A DNA stretch of 14,654 nt from the NCBI GenBank assembly GCA_031401815.1, contig JANNRW010000238.1, positions 1 to 14,654 of the forward strand, read 5' to 3'. Each line of letters begins with the position of its first letter. Within the stretch, counting starts at the first letter, position 1. The notes beneath the pieces are model-generated. The model was given only the letters and a program-made list of their open reading frames with translations. It ran no database searches and was not told the origin of the DNA. Of the stretch, positions 7,813 through 14,653 are shown in pieces. Position numbers and translations under genes: made by a program. This DNA is from JANNRW01 sp031401815 (GTDB lineage: Bacteria > Desulfobacterota > Desulfuromonadia > Geobacterales > DSM-12255).

Positions 7813-8165
7813 ATTACTACTGTCTCTCCGGGACGTATGGGGGGGGTGGCTGGAGGAGCGCTGAGCGAACGATAGAACAGAACCATGAAAAGGATGAGCA
7901 GCGCAACAACAAGCAGGGATGTCGGCATTAACCTGGTTGCGTCATTGTAGATAGAGGAGCGGATCAGCCCTGCCGATATGGTGATAATTGCAGCAGCGCC
8001 CAGAATTCCGCCCCAGAAAAGAGAGAGTTGCACAAATTCAACTGAATTTCGTGCTGAGAGGAAAAAGAAGCTGCTGACATACTGACTGAAGAATGTCCCT
8101 GTCAGGACAAGAATTATTGCAGCCAGCAAGAGACGTAATCCTGTTTTGACAGTGCGCTTTCTCAT
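7809..8165 (-). CDS. Small three-helix membrane protein of unknown function
   Basis: The product has 118 residues and no family that I recognise. A basic N-terminus (MRKRTVK) precedes three predicted membrane helices at about 8-28, 47-67 and 81-99, then a short Pro-rich tail (SAPPATPPIRP). No catalytic or binding motif is visible. Start choice: the frame extends to 8180, but the ATG at 8165 overlaps the YciO stop as ATGA and has AGGGG just upstream. The stop in turn overlaps the start of the NERD membrane protein gene as ATGA. This double overlap suggests coupled translation, and perhaps a physical partnership with the NERD protein; that part is inference. Confidence 0.7.
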   Translation of the reverse strand: MRKRTVKTGLRLLLAAIILVLTGTFFSQYVSSFFFLSARNSVEFVQLSLFWGGILGAAAIITISAGLIRSSIYNDATRLMPTSLLVVALLILFMVLFYRSLSAPPATPPIRPGETVVI

Positions 8166-8779
8166 CCCTGCCCCTTGCACCAGCTGACATCGCCTACCCC
8201 TTTGCGAATGACTTCCGGAGTATCATTCAATAACGAGACAACAGAACTTACATCAGCAGAAAGAATCCCTCCATCAATAACAACATCTAGATGCTTGCCC
8301 ATCCAGTTGTGCAGATCCCTGGGATCTCCAATCGGCTCTTCTCCTGAAATATTGGCGCTGGTCGTAACAATCGGATGACCCAGAAGTGTCACAAGGCTCA
8401 TGCATATCCGGTTATCCGGAATTCTGATGCCAACACTCTTCTGTTTTGTCTGTAGTAGATCAGGAACAACACTGCTGGCTTCAAGTACAAAGGTATAAGG
8501 GCCGGGGAGCAGTCGCTTTAACAGTTTGAATGCAAAATTGCTTACTTTTGCATAGCGGGCAACTTCAGAGAGATTCGGACAGATGAAGGAGAACGGTTTT
8601 TTAAGCTCACGCTGCTTGAGTTGATAAATCCTTTCAACCCCTTTTTTACTGAAAATACTACACCCTACTCCATAAGTCGTATCTGTTGGGTACGCAATAA
8701 CACCGCCGTTTTCAAGTATCGCTACTGCCTGGGCAAGGAGTCTTGACTGAGGATTGTCCGGATTTATACAGATCAGCAT
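8162..8779 (-). CDS. YciO/YrdC/Sua5-family protein, possible threonylcarbamoyl-AMP synthase
   Basis: The product has 205 residues and one YrdC-like domain, without the Sua5 C-terminal extension. The N-terminus (INPDNPQSRLLAQAV, GGVIAYPTDTTYGVGC) and the C-terminus (TPEVIRKGVGDVSW) are closest to E. coli YciO. Unlike E. coli YciO, it keeps the residues tied to TsaC/Sua5 activity: K55-x-R57 (LKQRELKKPFSF) and S141-x-N143 (TTSANISGE). TsaC/Sua5 makes threonylcarbamoyl-AMP from Thr, bicarbonate and ATP for the t6A37 tRNA modification. It could be the organism's t6A enzyme or a paralogue; the window cannot decide. An in-frame TTG at 8785 exists, but ATG 8779 has GGTGAG six bases upstream. The gap to the upstream M29 stop is two bases. 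Confidence 0.88.
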   Translation of the reverse strand: MLICINPDNPQSRLLAQAVAILENGGVIAYPTDTTYGVGCSIFSKKGVERIYQLKQRELKKPFSFICPNLSEVARYAKVSNFAFKLLKRLLPGPYTFVLEASSVVPDLLQTKQKSVGIRIPDNRICMSLVTLLGHPIVTTSANISGEEPIGDPRDLHNWMGKHLDVVIDGGILSADVSSVVSLLNDTPEVIRKGVGDVSWCKGQG

Positions 8780-8781
8780 GC

Positions 8782-9885
8782 TCAACTCACCGGATTGAGG
8801 GGGAGTAGCTCTTCATGGACAAAACGGCCATCTTTCTGGATCAATAGATCATCAAACCAGATCTCGCCATCACCTTCCAGGAGTTTGACCATATCCCAGT
8901 GAACTGCGGAACGATTGCCATTATCACACTCATCATAGCACTGGCCAGGGGTGAAGTGAATTGAACCGAATATTTTCTCATCAAACAAAATATTACGCAT
9001 CGGCCTGCGAATACCGGGATTAAGACCAATTGCGAATTCACCAACATATCTTGAACCTTCATCTGTGTCCAGAATCCGGTTGAGCTCCTCTGTCATCTCC
9101 GGTGCAGTCGCCTTGACGATCTTCCCCTTGCTGAACTCAAGGCGGATGCCGTTAAACTCCTTGCCCTGATAAATAGTTGGACAGTTATAGGTAATATGCC
9201 CTTCGACCGAATCTTTTACAGGAGCAGTAAAGACCTCTCCGTCAGGAATGTTGAAACGACCGTCACATTTGATCCCTCCAAGCCCCTTGATACTGAAGGA
9301 GAGATCGGTATCACGGGCGACAATTCTGACTCTATCGGCACTGTCCATAAGTTTCTTGAGACTTTCCTGCTTTACGGACTCAGCATCCCAATCAATGCAG
9401 CAGGAAGAGAAAACATAATCCTCGTACTCTTCCAGACTCATTCTGGCTTCCTGAGCCCCACCATGTGTAGGATATCTGGTAACTACCCATCTGGTATGCT
9501 TCACTCGCTGATCGGATATCGGTCTAATAAGCTTGGCGTAGGCAATCATGCTCTCCTGATTAGCCTGAGCCATAACCATGGAGTTGTCGGCAGCTCCAAT
9601 GGCAATGAAGACAGTCACCTGTTTCATAAAATCGAGTTTATGCTGCGGGAAATAAGCAAGCTGATCGCTGTTGGCACAATTATAAAAATGCCTGTTTATC
9701 TCAGCCAAGGCAAACTCATATTCGACATACCTGGCACCCCTTGCAATACAGAGCCGATAAAGCTCCTTGACAAGCGGCAGCGCTTCGGTTCCTGCCGCTG
9801 AAATAAGGACAATATCACCCTCTTTGACTCTGGTAGAGTAATCAACCAGCACTTCAGCCCAGCGTGTAATCCGTGGATCTCTCAC
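8782..9885 (-). CDS. M29-family metallo-aminopeptidase (AmpS/PepS type)
   Basis: The product has 367 residues, slightly shorter than the usual 370-410. The M29 metal-binding set is complete: E217 (NIPDGEVFTAP), E283 (VGEFAIGLNPG), H310 (FGSIHFTPG), H329 and D331 (AVHWDMV). These enzymes remove N-terminal residues from peptides in the cytoplasm using two divalent metal ions. The start is GTG, chosen because AGGAGA lies five bases upstream and the family start (RDPRITRWAEVLVDYS) begins there. It is the first gene of the five-gene run ending at yacG. An octamer repeat array separates it from dut. No promoter is evident. Confidence 0.92.
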   Translation of the reverse strand: MRDPRITRWAEVLVDYSTRVKEGDIVLISAAGTEALPLVKELYRLCIARGARYVEYEFALAEINRHFYNCANSDQLAYFPQHKLDFMKQVTVFIAIGAADNSMVMAQANQESMIAYAKLIRPISDQRVKHTRWVVTRYPTHGGAQEARMSLEEYEDYVFSSCCIDWDAESVKQESLKKLMDSADRVRIVARDTDLSFSIKGLGGIKCDGRFNIPDGEVFTAPVKDSVEGHITYNCPTIYQGKEFNGIRLEFSKGKIVKATAPEMTEELNRILDTDEGSRYVGEFAIGLNPGIRRPMRNILFDEKIFGSIHFTPGQCYDECDNGNRSAVHWDMVKLLEGDGEIWFDDLLIQKDGRFVHEELLPLNPVS

Positions 9886-9926
9886 TAACTTCTCCTGTCT
9901 ACAATTATCAATAAGTTACGACTTTT

Positions 9927-10014
9927 CCGACCTTCCGACCTTCCGACCTTCCAGCCTTCCGACCCTCCGACCCTCCAGCCCTCCGACCTTCTAGCCCTCC
10001 AACCCTCCAACCTA
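9927..10014. repeat. Tandem octamer array (11 units) beginning at the dut stop codon
   Basis: Eleven contiguous 8-base units on the plus strand run CCGACCTT, CCGACCTT, CCGACCTT, CCAGCCTT, then CCGACCCT variants to CCAACCTA, with no spacers. The dut stop (TAG, 10014-10012) lies in the last unit. On the mRNA strand it is a purine-rich series of GG/GGG runs every 3-5 bases. It occupies most of the 126-base gap between dut and the M29 gene. Confidence 0.95.
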
Positions 10015-10464
10015 CCTTCCGGTATGCCCGAAACCTCCGCCACCCCGGGAGGTGTCAGTCAGCTCCTGAACCTCCTGCCATTCGACACGGGCGAATTTAG
10101 CAATAACCATCTGGGCAATCCGCTCACCAGGACGTATGGTAAAAGATTCGTCACCATGATTTATCACAATGACACCGATCTCTCCACGATAATCTGCATC
10201 TACTGTTCCGGGGGAGTTAACAAGAGTAATTCCATGTTTTAGCGCCAGACCGCTGCGCGGCCTGATCTGGGCTTCATAACCATCAGGAAGGGCTATGGCT
10301 AAACCTGTCGGGATCAGCGCTCTTTGTCCGGGAGACAACTGTCTCTCTTCTGACAGATCAGCATAAAGATCCATACCTGCAGAGTGGGGGGTCATATATA
10401 CGGGGAGTAGAACAGTAGATGATGGTCTTATCCGCTTTACCTGAATCACAAGCTCTTTTGCCAA
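10012..10464 (-). CDS. dut: Deoxyuridine 5'-triphosphate nucleotidohydrolase (dUTPase)
   Basis: The product has 150 residues, normal for the homotrimeric family. All five motifs are present: SAGMDLYA (28-35), RPRSGLA (68-74), GTVDADYRGEIGV (86-98), RPGERIAQMVI (111-121) and RGGGGFGHTG (140-149). It hydrolyses dUTP to dUMP and pyrophosphate, limiting uracil in DNA and supplying the dTTP pathway. The start is TTG: no ATG or GTG fits the conserved N-terminus (residues 5-25 already match the family), and GAGGT lies eight bases upstream, partly overlapping the stop of the M16 gene. The next ATG (residue 24) would cut the first strand. It is probably co-transcribed with the M16 peptidase. Confidence 0.96.
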   Translation of the reverse strand: MAKELVIQVKRIRPSSTVLLPVYMTPHSAGMDLYADLSEERQLSPGQRALIPTGLAIALPDGYEAQIRPRSGLALKHGITLVNSPGTVDADYRGEIGVIVINHGDESFTIRPGERIAQMVIAKFARVEWQEVQELTDTSRGGGGFGHTGR

Positions 10465-10475
10465 TTAAATAGACC

Positions 10476-11732
10476 TCACAAGGATATGTCAGCAGCATCA
10501 AAACAGATCTCATCCAGATTACCAAGTAGCTGGATCGTGAAATACCGGTCATCCAGCAGCTCAATGCAGAGGTTTTGCAAAGAGTCTCTCGTTACAGATG
10601 AAAAACCGGCTATAATCTGCTCAATAGGCTGATAGCTTCCAAAATAAATCTCGTTCTTTGCAAGTTTGGACATAATATTGTCGGTGCTCTCCAGAGAAAG
10701 CAGAATATTCCCCTTCAGCTGGGTTCTGGCAGAGTCTAGCTCATCTGCTGAAGGTGGTTCAGTTTTCAGTCTCTTTAACTCGCGAAAAATAATTGAGACT
10801 ACTTCGGGAAATTTTTCAGGAGTTGTGCCAGAAGAGATGACAAGAGCTCCGGTATCAAAATGTGACGATAAATATGAGTAAATGGAGTAAGCAAGTCCGG
10901 CTTTTTCCCTTATCTCCTGAAAAAGACGCGAACTCATACTCCCCCCGAGAATTGCATTAAGAATCAGGGCATCATTTCGACCCGGATGATTCTGGGGGAG
11001 CGCTCTGGTGCCCATGCAGAGCAGAAGCTGCTCCAGGTTCCTGTCTGTCTTGCCCAGGCGCTTGCTGTACAGCGGCTGGGATGAGAAATTATGACTTATC
11101 CCTGCTGGAACCTCCTTAAAACAATCTGCAAGGGTGTCAACAAGAGGCTGGTGATCGAGCAGGCCGGCAGCTGTGATAATTATGTCACCTGCCAGGTAAT
11201 TACTGGCTTTATAGTCACAAAGAAAGTCTCTCGACATACCTGAAATACTCTCGGCATTACCTACTATAGGCATGCCGAGGGGATGACCACTCCAGAAGTT
11301 CCGCTGAAACAGATCATGGAGATGATCCTCAGGATTATCCTCCAGCATTCTGATCTCCTGAAGAATTACTTTACGTTCGTTCTCAACCTCCTCTGGGGGA
11401 AAGAGTGAATTCAGAAAAATATCAGAGAGAAGTTCAACTGCCTGAGGAAGAAAATCTACAAGCACTTTGGCATAATAGCAGACAAACTCGCGGCCGGTAA
11501 ATGCATTCAGGTAACCACCAATTGAATCTATCTCTCTGGCTATATCGTAAGCGCTCCTTTTGCCGGTTCCCTTGAAAAGAAGATGCTCGATAAAATGAGA
11601 TGCCCCGTTCTGCCCGGAGCGCTCCTGCCTTGAACCACCAACTACCCATATACCGATTGAAACGGAGCATGCATGAGGTATGCGCTGGGTGATGATACGA
11701 ATGCCGTTTGGGAGAGTAGCCTTGTTTACCAT
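10476..11732 (-). CDS. M16-family zinc peptidase (processing-peptidase-like)
   Basis: The product has 418 residues. The inverted zinc motif HxxEH is H46-F-I-E49-H50, and the third ligand is E126 in ENERKVILQEI, 76 residues further on. The C-terminal M16 domain follows (AGLAYSIYSYLSS). This is the short, single-chain, two-domain form (PqqL/YmxG/MPP-beta type) found next to pnp in many bacteria; its substrate is not known from the sequence. No signal peptide is visible, so it is probably cytoplasmic. The ribosome binding site is poor (GGAG about 11 bases before the ATG). It begins 50 bases after the pnp terminator and ends 11 bases before dut. Confidence 0.94.
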   Translation of the reverse strand: MVNKATLPNGIRIITQRIPHACSVSIGIWVVGGSRQERSGQNGASHFIEHLLFKGTGKRSAYDIAREIDSIGGYLNAFTGREFVCYYAKVLVDFLPQAVELLSDIFLNSLFPPEEVENERKVILQEIRMLEDNPEDHLHDLFQRNFWSGHPLGMPIVGNAESISGMSRDFLCDYKASNYLAGDIIITAAGLLDHQPLVDTLADCFKEVPAGISHNFSSQPLYSKRLGKTDRNLEQLLLCMGTRALPQNHPGRNDALILNAILGGSMSSRLFQEIREKAGLAYSIYSYLSSHFDTGALVISSGTTPEKFPEVVSIIFRELKRLKTEPPSADELDSARTQLKGNILLSLESTDNIMSKLAKNEIYFGSYQPIEQIIAGFSSVTRDSLQNLCIELLDDRYFTIQLLGNLDEICFDAADISL

Positions 11733-11738
11733 GGGATA

Positions 11739-11766
11739 ACTATAACTCCGACATCAGATTAGGCAA
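11739..11766 (-). promoter_or_regulatory. Candidate promoter for M16 peptidase-dut
   Basis: TTGCCT (11766-11761) and TATAGT (11744-11739) are 16 bases apart, matching four and five of six consensus bases. It lies between the pnp terminator and the M16 start, where a promoter would be needed. Transcription would start about at the ATG, giving a leaderless message, which fits the poor ribosome binding site but makes the call uncertain. Confidence 0.3.
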
Positions 11767-11782
11767 GAGAGGGGGAGAAATT

Positions 11783-11811
11783 AAAAAAAGGCGGCCTGTA
11801 AGCCGCCCTTT
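11783..11811 (-). terminator. Intrinsic terminator after pnp
   Basis: The stem is GGCGGC (11790-11795) with GCCGCC (11802-11807) around a 6-base loop. It is followed on the minus strand by seven T (11789-11783) and has flanking A/T that can extend the pairing. It lies 25 bases after the pnp stop, so rpsO-pnp probably forms its own transcription unit. Confidence 0.92.
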
Positions 11812-11835
11812 GATATTACCGTTAAAGTTAAAACC

Positions 11836-13929
11836 CTACGCCGGCAGAGTTGCCCCTAAAGCCTCTTTTCTGGAGAGCTTGATCTTCCCCTGCTTGTCGA
11901 CACCGATACACTTCACCAGTACCTTGTCCCCCTCTTTCAGAATATCAGAGACATTTTTGACTCTTTCTGTATCCAGCTCGGATATATGAACAAGCCCGTC
12001 AGTGCCGGGGAATATCTCGACAAAAGCTCCGAAGTCCATGATCTTGCGGACTGTCCCCATGTAGAGCTTACCCTCTTCTGCTTCTGCTGTAAGGTCACGA
12101 ATCATCTTGATCGCAAGATCACAGGCTGCCTTGTCAGTGCTGGCAATGTTGATCCGGCCAGTATCATCAATATCCACTACAACACCGGTTGTTTCAGTGA
12201 TATTGCGGATGTTCTTGCCGCCAGTACCTATAACGTCTCGAATCTTGTCAATTTTCACAAAGATAGTGGTGATACGCGGAGCGTAGGATGAGAGGTCGGA
12301 GCGTGTGGCTGCAATAGTCTCGGCCATTTTGCCCAGTATATGAAGTCTCCCTTCACGCGCCTGTTCCAGTGCCTTTTTCATAATCTCTCTTGAAACGCCG
12401 GCAATCTTGATATCCATCTGCAACGCAGTAACACCTTCTGCTGTTCCGGCTACCTTGAAGTCCATATCACCAAGATGATCTTCATCTCCAAGAATGTCCG
12501 AAAGAATGGCAACATCATCCCCCTCCTTGATAAGTCCCATGGCAATACCAGCAACCGGTGCCTTGAGGGGTATACCTGCATCCATCATGGAGAGTGACCC
12601 GCCGCAAACGGTGGCCATGGAAGATGAACCGTTACTCTCAAGGGTATCGGCAACTATTCTGATAGTGTATGGGAAGTCGTCATGAGCAGGCAAGACCGCA
12701 AAGAGAGCTCGTTCAGCAAGAGCACCGTGACCTATTTCCCTGCGCCCCGGGCCTAGACGGAAACTGGTTTCGCCAACCGAGAACGGCGGGAAATTATAAT
12801 GAAGGATGAATTTTTTCCTGCTCTCGCCATAAAGCGAGTCAATTCTCTGCTGATCAATAGAAGTTCCAAGTGTCGCGGCAACCAGCGCCTGTGTCTCCCC
12901 TCTGGTAAAAAGCGCTGAACCGTGGGCACGCGGCAATAAAGCAATTTCACTTGATATCGGCCTGATGGTCTTTGTGTCCCGGCCATCTATACGCTCGCCG
13001 TCTTTAAGGATATGCTCACGTACCAGCTCATATTCCAGATCGCCGATAAATCCTTTGATCTGCTTCCCTTTACCTTCGTATTCAGCTGCAAGAGCCTCGA
13101 AAGTCTCTTGAATTACAGTGTCAATAGCCTTGTGACGCTCCTGCTTGGTTACTATACGGACAGCATCCTTCATTCTGCCATAGGCAAGATCGGCTACTCT
13201 TTTTTTCAGGTCAGTATCTATTGCCAGAGGTAATACCTCGCGCTTTGCTACCCCGGCTTTTGCTTTCAGCTCTACCTGTGCATCGAGAATCGGTTGAATA
13301 ACCCGATGTCCGAAAAAGATCGCATCAAGCAATACATCTTCCGGTAGTTCGGAAGCTCCACCTTCCACCATGCAGATGGCGTCGCGACTGGCCGCTACAA
13401 TAATCTCCATATCACTTAGCAGGAGCTCTTCTGCTGAAGGGTTGGCAATGAACTCTCCGTTTACGCGCCCAACCTTTACCCCTGCAATTGGTCCAAAGAA
13501 AGGGATATCTGAAACTTCCAGAGCCGCTGAAGCGCCGATCATGGCAAGGATTCCCGGATCATTATCCTTGTCTGCCGAAATGACAGTAGCCATAATCTGT
13601 GTATCATTCAGAAACGTTTCCGGAAAAAGCGGTCGGATTGGTCTGTCAATCAGACGGCATGTCAAGGTTTCATTGTCAGAAGGGCGCGCCTCACGCTTGA
13701 AGAATCCACCTGGAATCTTTCCGCCAGCATATGCTTTTTCCTGATAATTGACCGTAAGAGGGAAGAAATCCTGCCCCTCTTTTGCTGATTTGCTGGCAAC
13801 AGCAGTCACCAGCACCATTGTATCGCCACTTCTTACAACTACTGAACCGTTGGCCTGCTTGGCCATTTTTCCGGTTTCAATGGAGAGCGTACGCCCACTG
13901 AATTGAAGTTCTACTTTATGATGTGCCAT
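11836..13929 (-). CDS. pnp: Polynucleotide phosphorylase
   Basis: The product has 697 residues, the standard length. The order is: first RNase PH-like domain (about 1-145), a helical linker, second RNase PH-like domain (about 315-545), a KH domain (about 550-610, GTGG loop at 568-571) and an S1 domain (about 619-690, with GTVRKIMDFGAFVEIFPG). The catalytic acidic stretch DEDHLGDMD is at 482-490, and phosphate-site segments such as FTRGETQ (341-347) are intact. The trimer degrades RNA 3' to 5' with phosphate and can add tails; it is normally part of the degradosome. The ATG has AGGAGA about ten bases upstream. The leader carries a long hairpin and a second hairpin touching the ribosome binding site, consistent with autoregulation. 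Confidence 0.98.
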   Translation of the reverse strand: MAHHKVELQFSGRTLSIETGKMAKQANGSVVVRSGDTMVLVTAVASKSAKEGQDFFPLTVNYQEKAYAGGKIPGGFFKREARPSDNETLTCRLIDRPIRPLFPETFLNDTQIMATVISADKDNDPGILAMIGASAALEVSDIPFFGPIAGVKVGRVNGEFIANPSAEELLLSDMEIIVAASRDAICMVEGGASELPEDVLLDAIFFGHRVIQPILDAQVELKAKAGVAKREVLPLAIDTDLKKRVADLAYGRMKDAVRIVTKQERHKAIDTVIQETFEALAAEYEGKGKQIKGFIGDLEYELVREHILKDGERIDGRDTKTIRPISSEIALLPRAHGSALFTRGETQALVAATLGTSIDQQRIDSLYGESRKKFILHYNFPPFSVGETSFRLGPGRREIGHGALAERALFAVLPAHDDFPYTIRIVADTLESNGSSSMATVCGGSLSMMDAGIPLKAPVAGIAMGLIKEGDDVAILSDILGDEDHLGDMDFKVAGTAEGVTALQMDIKIAGVSREIMKKALEQAREGRLHILGKMAETIAATRSDLSSYAPRITTIFVKIDKIRDVIGTGGKNIRNITETTGVVVDIDDTGRINIASTDKAACDLAIKMIRDLTAEAEEGKLYMGTVRKIMDFGAFVEIFPGTDGLVHISELDTERVKNVSDILKEGDKVLVKCIGVDKQGKIKLSRKEALGATLPA

Positions 13930-13945
13930 AATTCTTGTTTCTCCT

Positions 13946-13962
13946 CACCTGTCAAACAGGTG
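13946..13962 (-). promoter_or_regulatory. Hairpin abutting the pnp ribosome binding site
   Basis: A 7-bp perfect stem, CACCTGT and ACAGGTG around a 3-base loop, ends directly at the AGGAG of pnp. Its outer bases compete with the long leader hairpin (13962 is shared). It could control ribosome access. Confidence 0.5.
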
Positions 13963-14023
13963 TTGGGGCCGTCGAGAAAAAGTCTGAAGATTGAATTCAA
14001 GCCTCTTTATCCACGCCCCCAAC
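13962..14023 (-). promoter_or_regulatory. Long imperfect hairpin in the pnp leader (candidate RNase III/PNPase autoregulation site)
   Basis: The 62-base segment is symmetric about one centre. Paired blocks of 7, 3, 2, 3, 2 and 2 bp are separated by single-base mismatches, one of them a U-G wobble in the RNA, with a TTGAATTCAA loop region. It begins 33 bases before the pnp ATG. In E. coli a similar leader hairpin is cut by RNase III and then removed by PNPase. That parallel is inferred from position and form. Confidence 0.6.
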
Positions 14024-14051
14024 AGTTATACACCTCACAAAATCTGAAATC

Positions 14052-14066
14052 AGCTGTCAGACAGCT
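14052..14066 (-). repeat. Short hairpin in the rpsO-pnp gap
   Basis: AGCTGT and ACAGCT pair across a 3-base loop. It has no T tract and is probably a structural element of the intergenic RNA. Confidence 0.4.
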
Positions 14067-14096
14067 TGAATTTTCATAAATGCGAGTGCTTTTATA

Positions 14097-14112
14097 GAAG
14101 GCCATAGCCTTC
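14097..14112 (-). repeat. Short hairpin in the rpsO-pnp gap
   Basis: GAAGGC and GCCTTC pair across a 4-base loop, four bases downstream (in transcription) of the rpsO terminator-like hairpin. It may stabilise the 3' end of rpsO mRNA. Confidence 0.4.
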
Positions 14113-14115
14113 ATG

Positions 14116-14161
14116 AAAAAGAGAAGGCAATATACCCCGCAATCCAGAGATATACTGCCTT
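14116..14161 (-). terminator. Terminator-like hairpin directly after rpsO
   Basis: An 11-bp stem (14124-14134 with 14151-14161, one G-U pair) has a 16-base loop, then CTCTTTTTC on the minus strand. It starts three bases past the rpsO stop. The large loop and short T tract suggest partial termination, giving more S15 than PNPase message. Confidence 0.6.
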
Positions 14162-14164
14162 GTC

Positions 14165-14431
14165 TTACCTGCGTATTTTGAGTCTTTCAATAATGCTCTT
14201 GTATCGGTCTACGCTCTTCCCCTTGACATAGTCAAGCAGCCTGCGGCGTTGACCAACCATCTTTAACAGCCCGCGACGGCTGTGATGATCTTTCTTGTGC
14301 GACTTGAAGTGCTCGGTAAGATAAGTTATCCGCTCTGTCAGAATTGCAATCTGCACTTCCGGAGAACCGGTATCACTTTCATGCAGTTTGAATGAGTCAA
14401 TAATCTCCTGTTTCTTGTCGGTAGCCAGCAT
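14165..14431 (-). CDS. rpsO: 30S ribosomal protein S15
   Basis: The product has 88 residues, the standard length. The family core is intact: LHESDTGSPEVQIAILTERI (17-36), HFKSHKKDHHSRRGLL (41-56) and the basic C-terminal helix VGQRRRLLDYVKG. S15 binds the 16S rRNA central-domain three-way junction early in 30S assembly. A G-rich ribosome binding site (GGGGGTG) lies about six bases before the ATG. pnp follows after 235 bases of structured RNA. In other bacteria S15 represses its own mRNA; I cannot identify that site here. Confidence 0.98.
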   Translation of the reverse strand: MLATDKKQEIIDSFKLHESDTGSPEVQIAILTERITYLTEHFKSHKKDHHSRRGLLKMVGQRRRLLDYVKGKSVDRYKSIIERLKIRR

Positions 14432-14454
14432 ATTTTACACCCCCTTTCCTTGTT

Positions 14455-14579
14455 ATTCCGTTTCGCATTGAAGCGGCACCTTCGTTGGCTGCGTCGTCAG
14501 CTCCTCAACGTACAGTTAATGTACGTTTGCGTCGCTTCCTCCTTGCCGCCTTGGTGTCATCTTGAATGCATAACGGAAT
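14455..14579. repeat. 125 bp imperfect extragenic palindrome upstream of rpsO
   Basis: The ends are perfectly inverted (ATTCCGTT at 14455-14462, AACGGAAT at 14572-14579), with further matches GCATT/AATGC and AAG/CTT. The centre is inverted too (AACGTAC at 14507-14513, GTACGTT at 14521-14527). Both share one symmetry centre at 14517, so the arms are the same length; the middle is only loosely paired. It has no coding capacity. Confidence 0.75.
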
Positions 14580-14623
14580 TATTTTTATTACCACACTGCT
14601 TACAGGTATTTTTGCAATTGTTT

Positions 14624-14653
14624 TATATAACACACTGTCTCCATTACTGTAAA
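14624..14653 (-). promoter_or_regulatory. Candidate sigma-70 promoter for rpsO
   Basis: TTTACA (14653-14648) and TATATA (14629-14624) are 18 bases apart, with five and four consensus matches. The leader would be about 185 bases and would include the palindrome. Read-through from a gene beyond the window edge is equally possible. Confidence 0.35.

Noticed and set aside
9927..10014. CRISPR array
   Set aside because: The units are 8 bases, directly adjacent, without spacers, and no cas genes are present.
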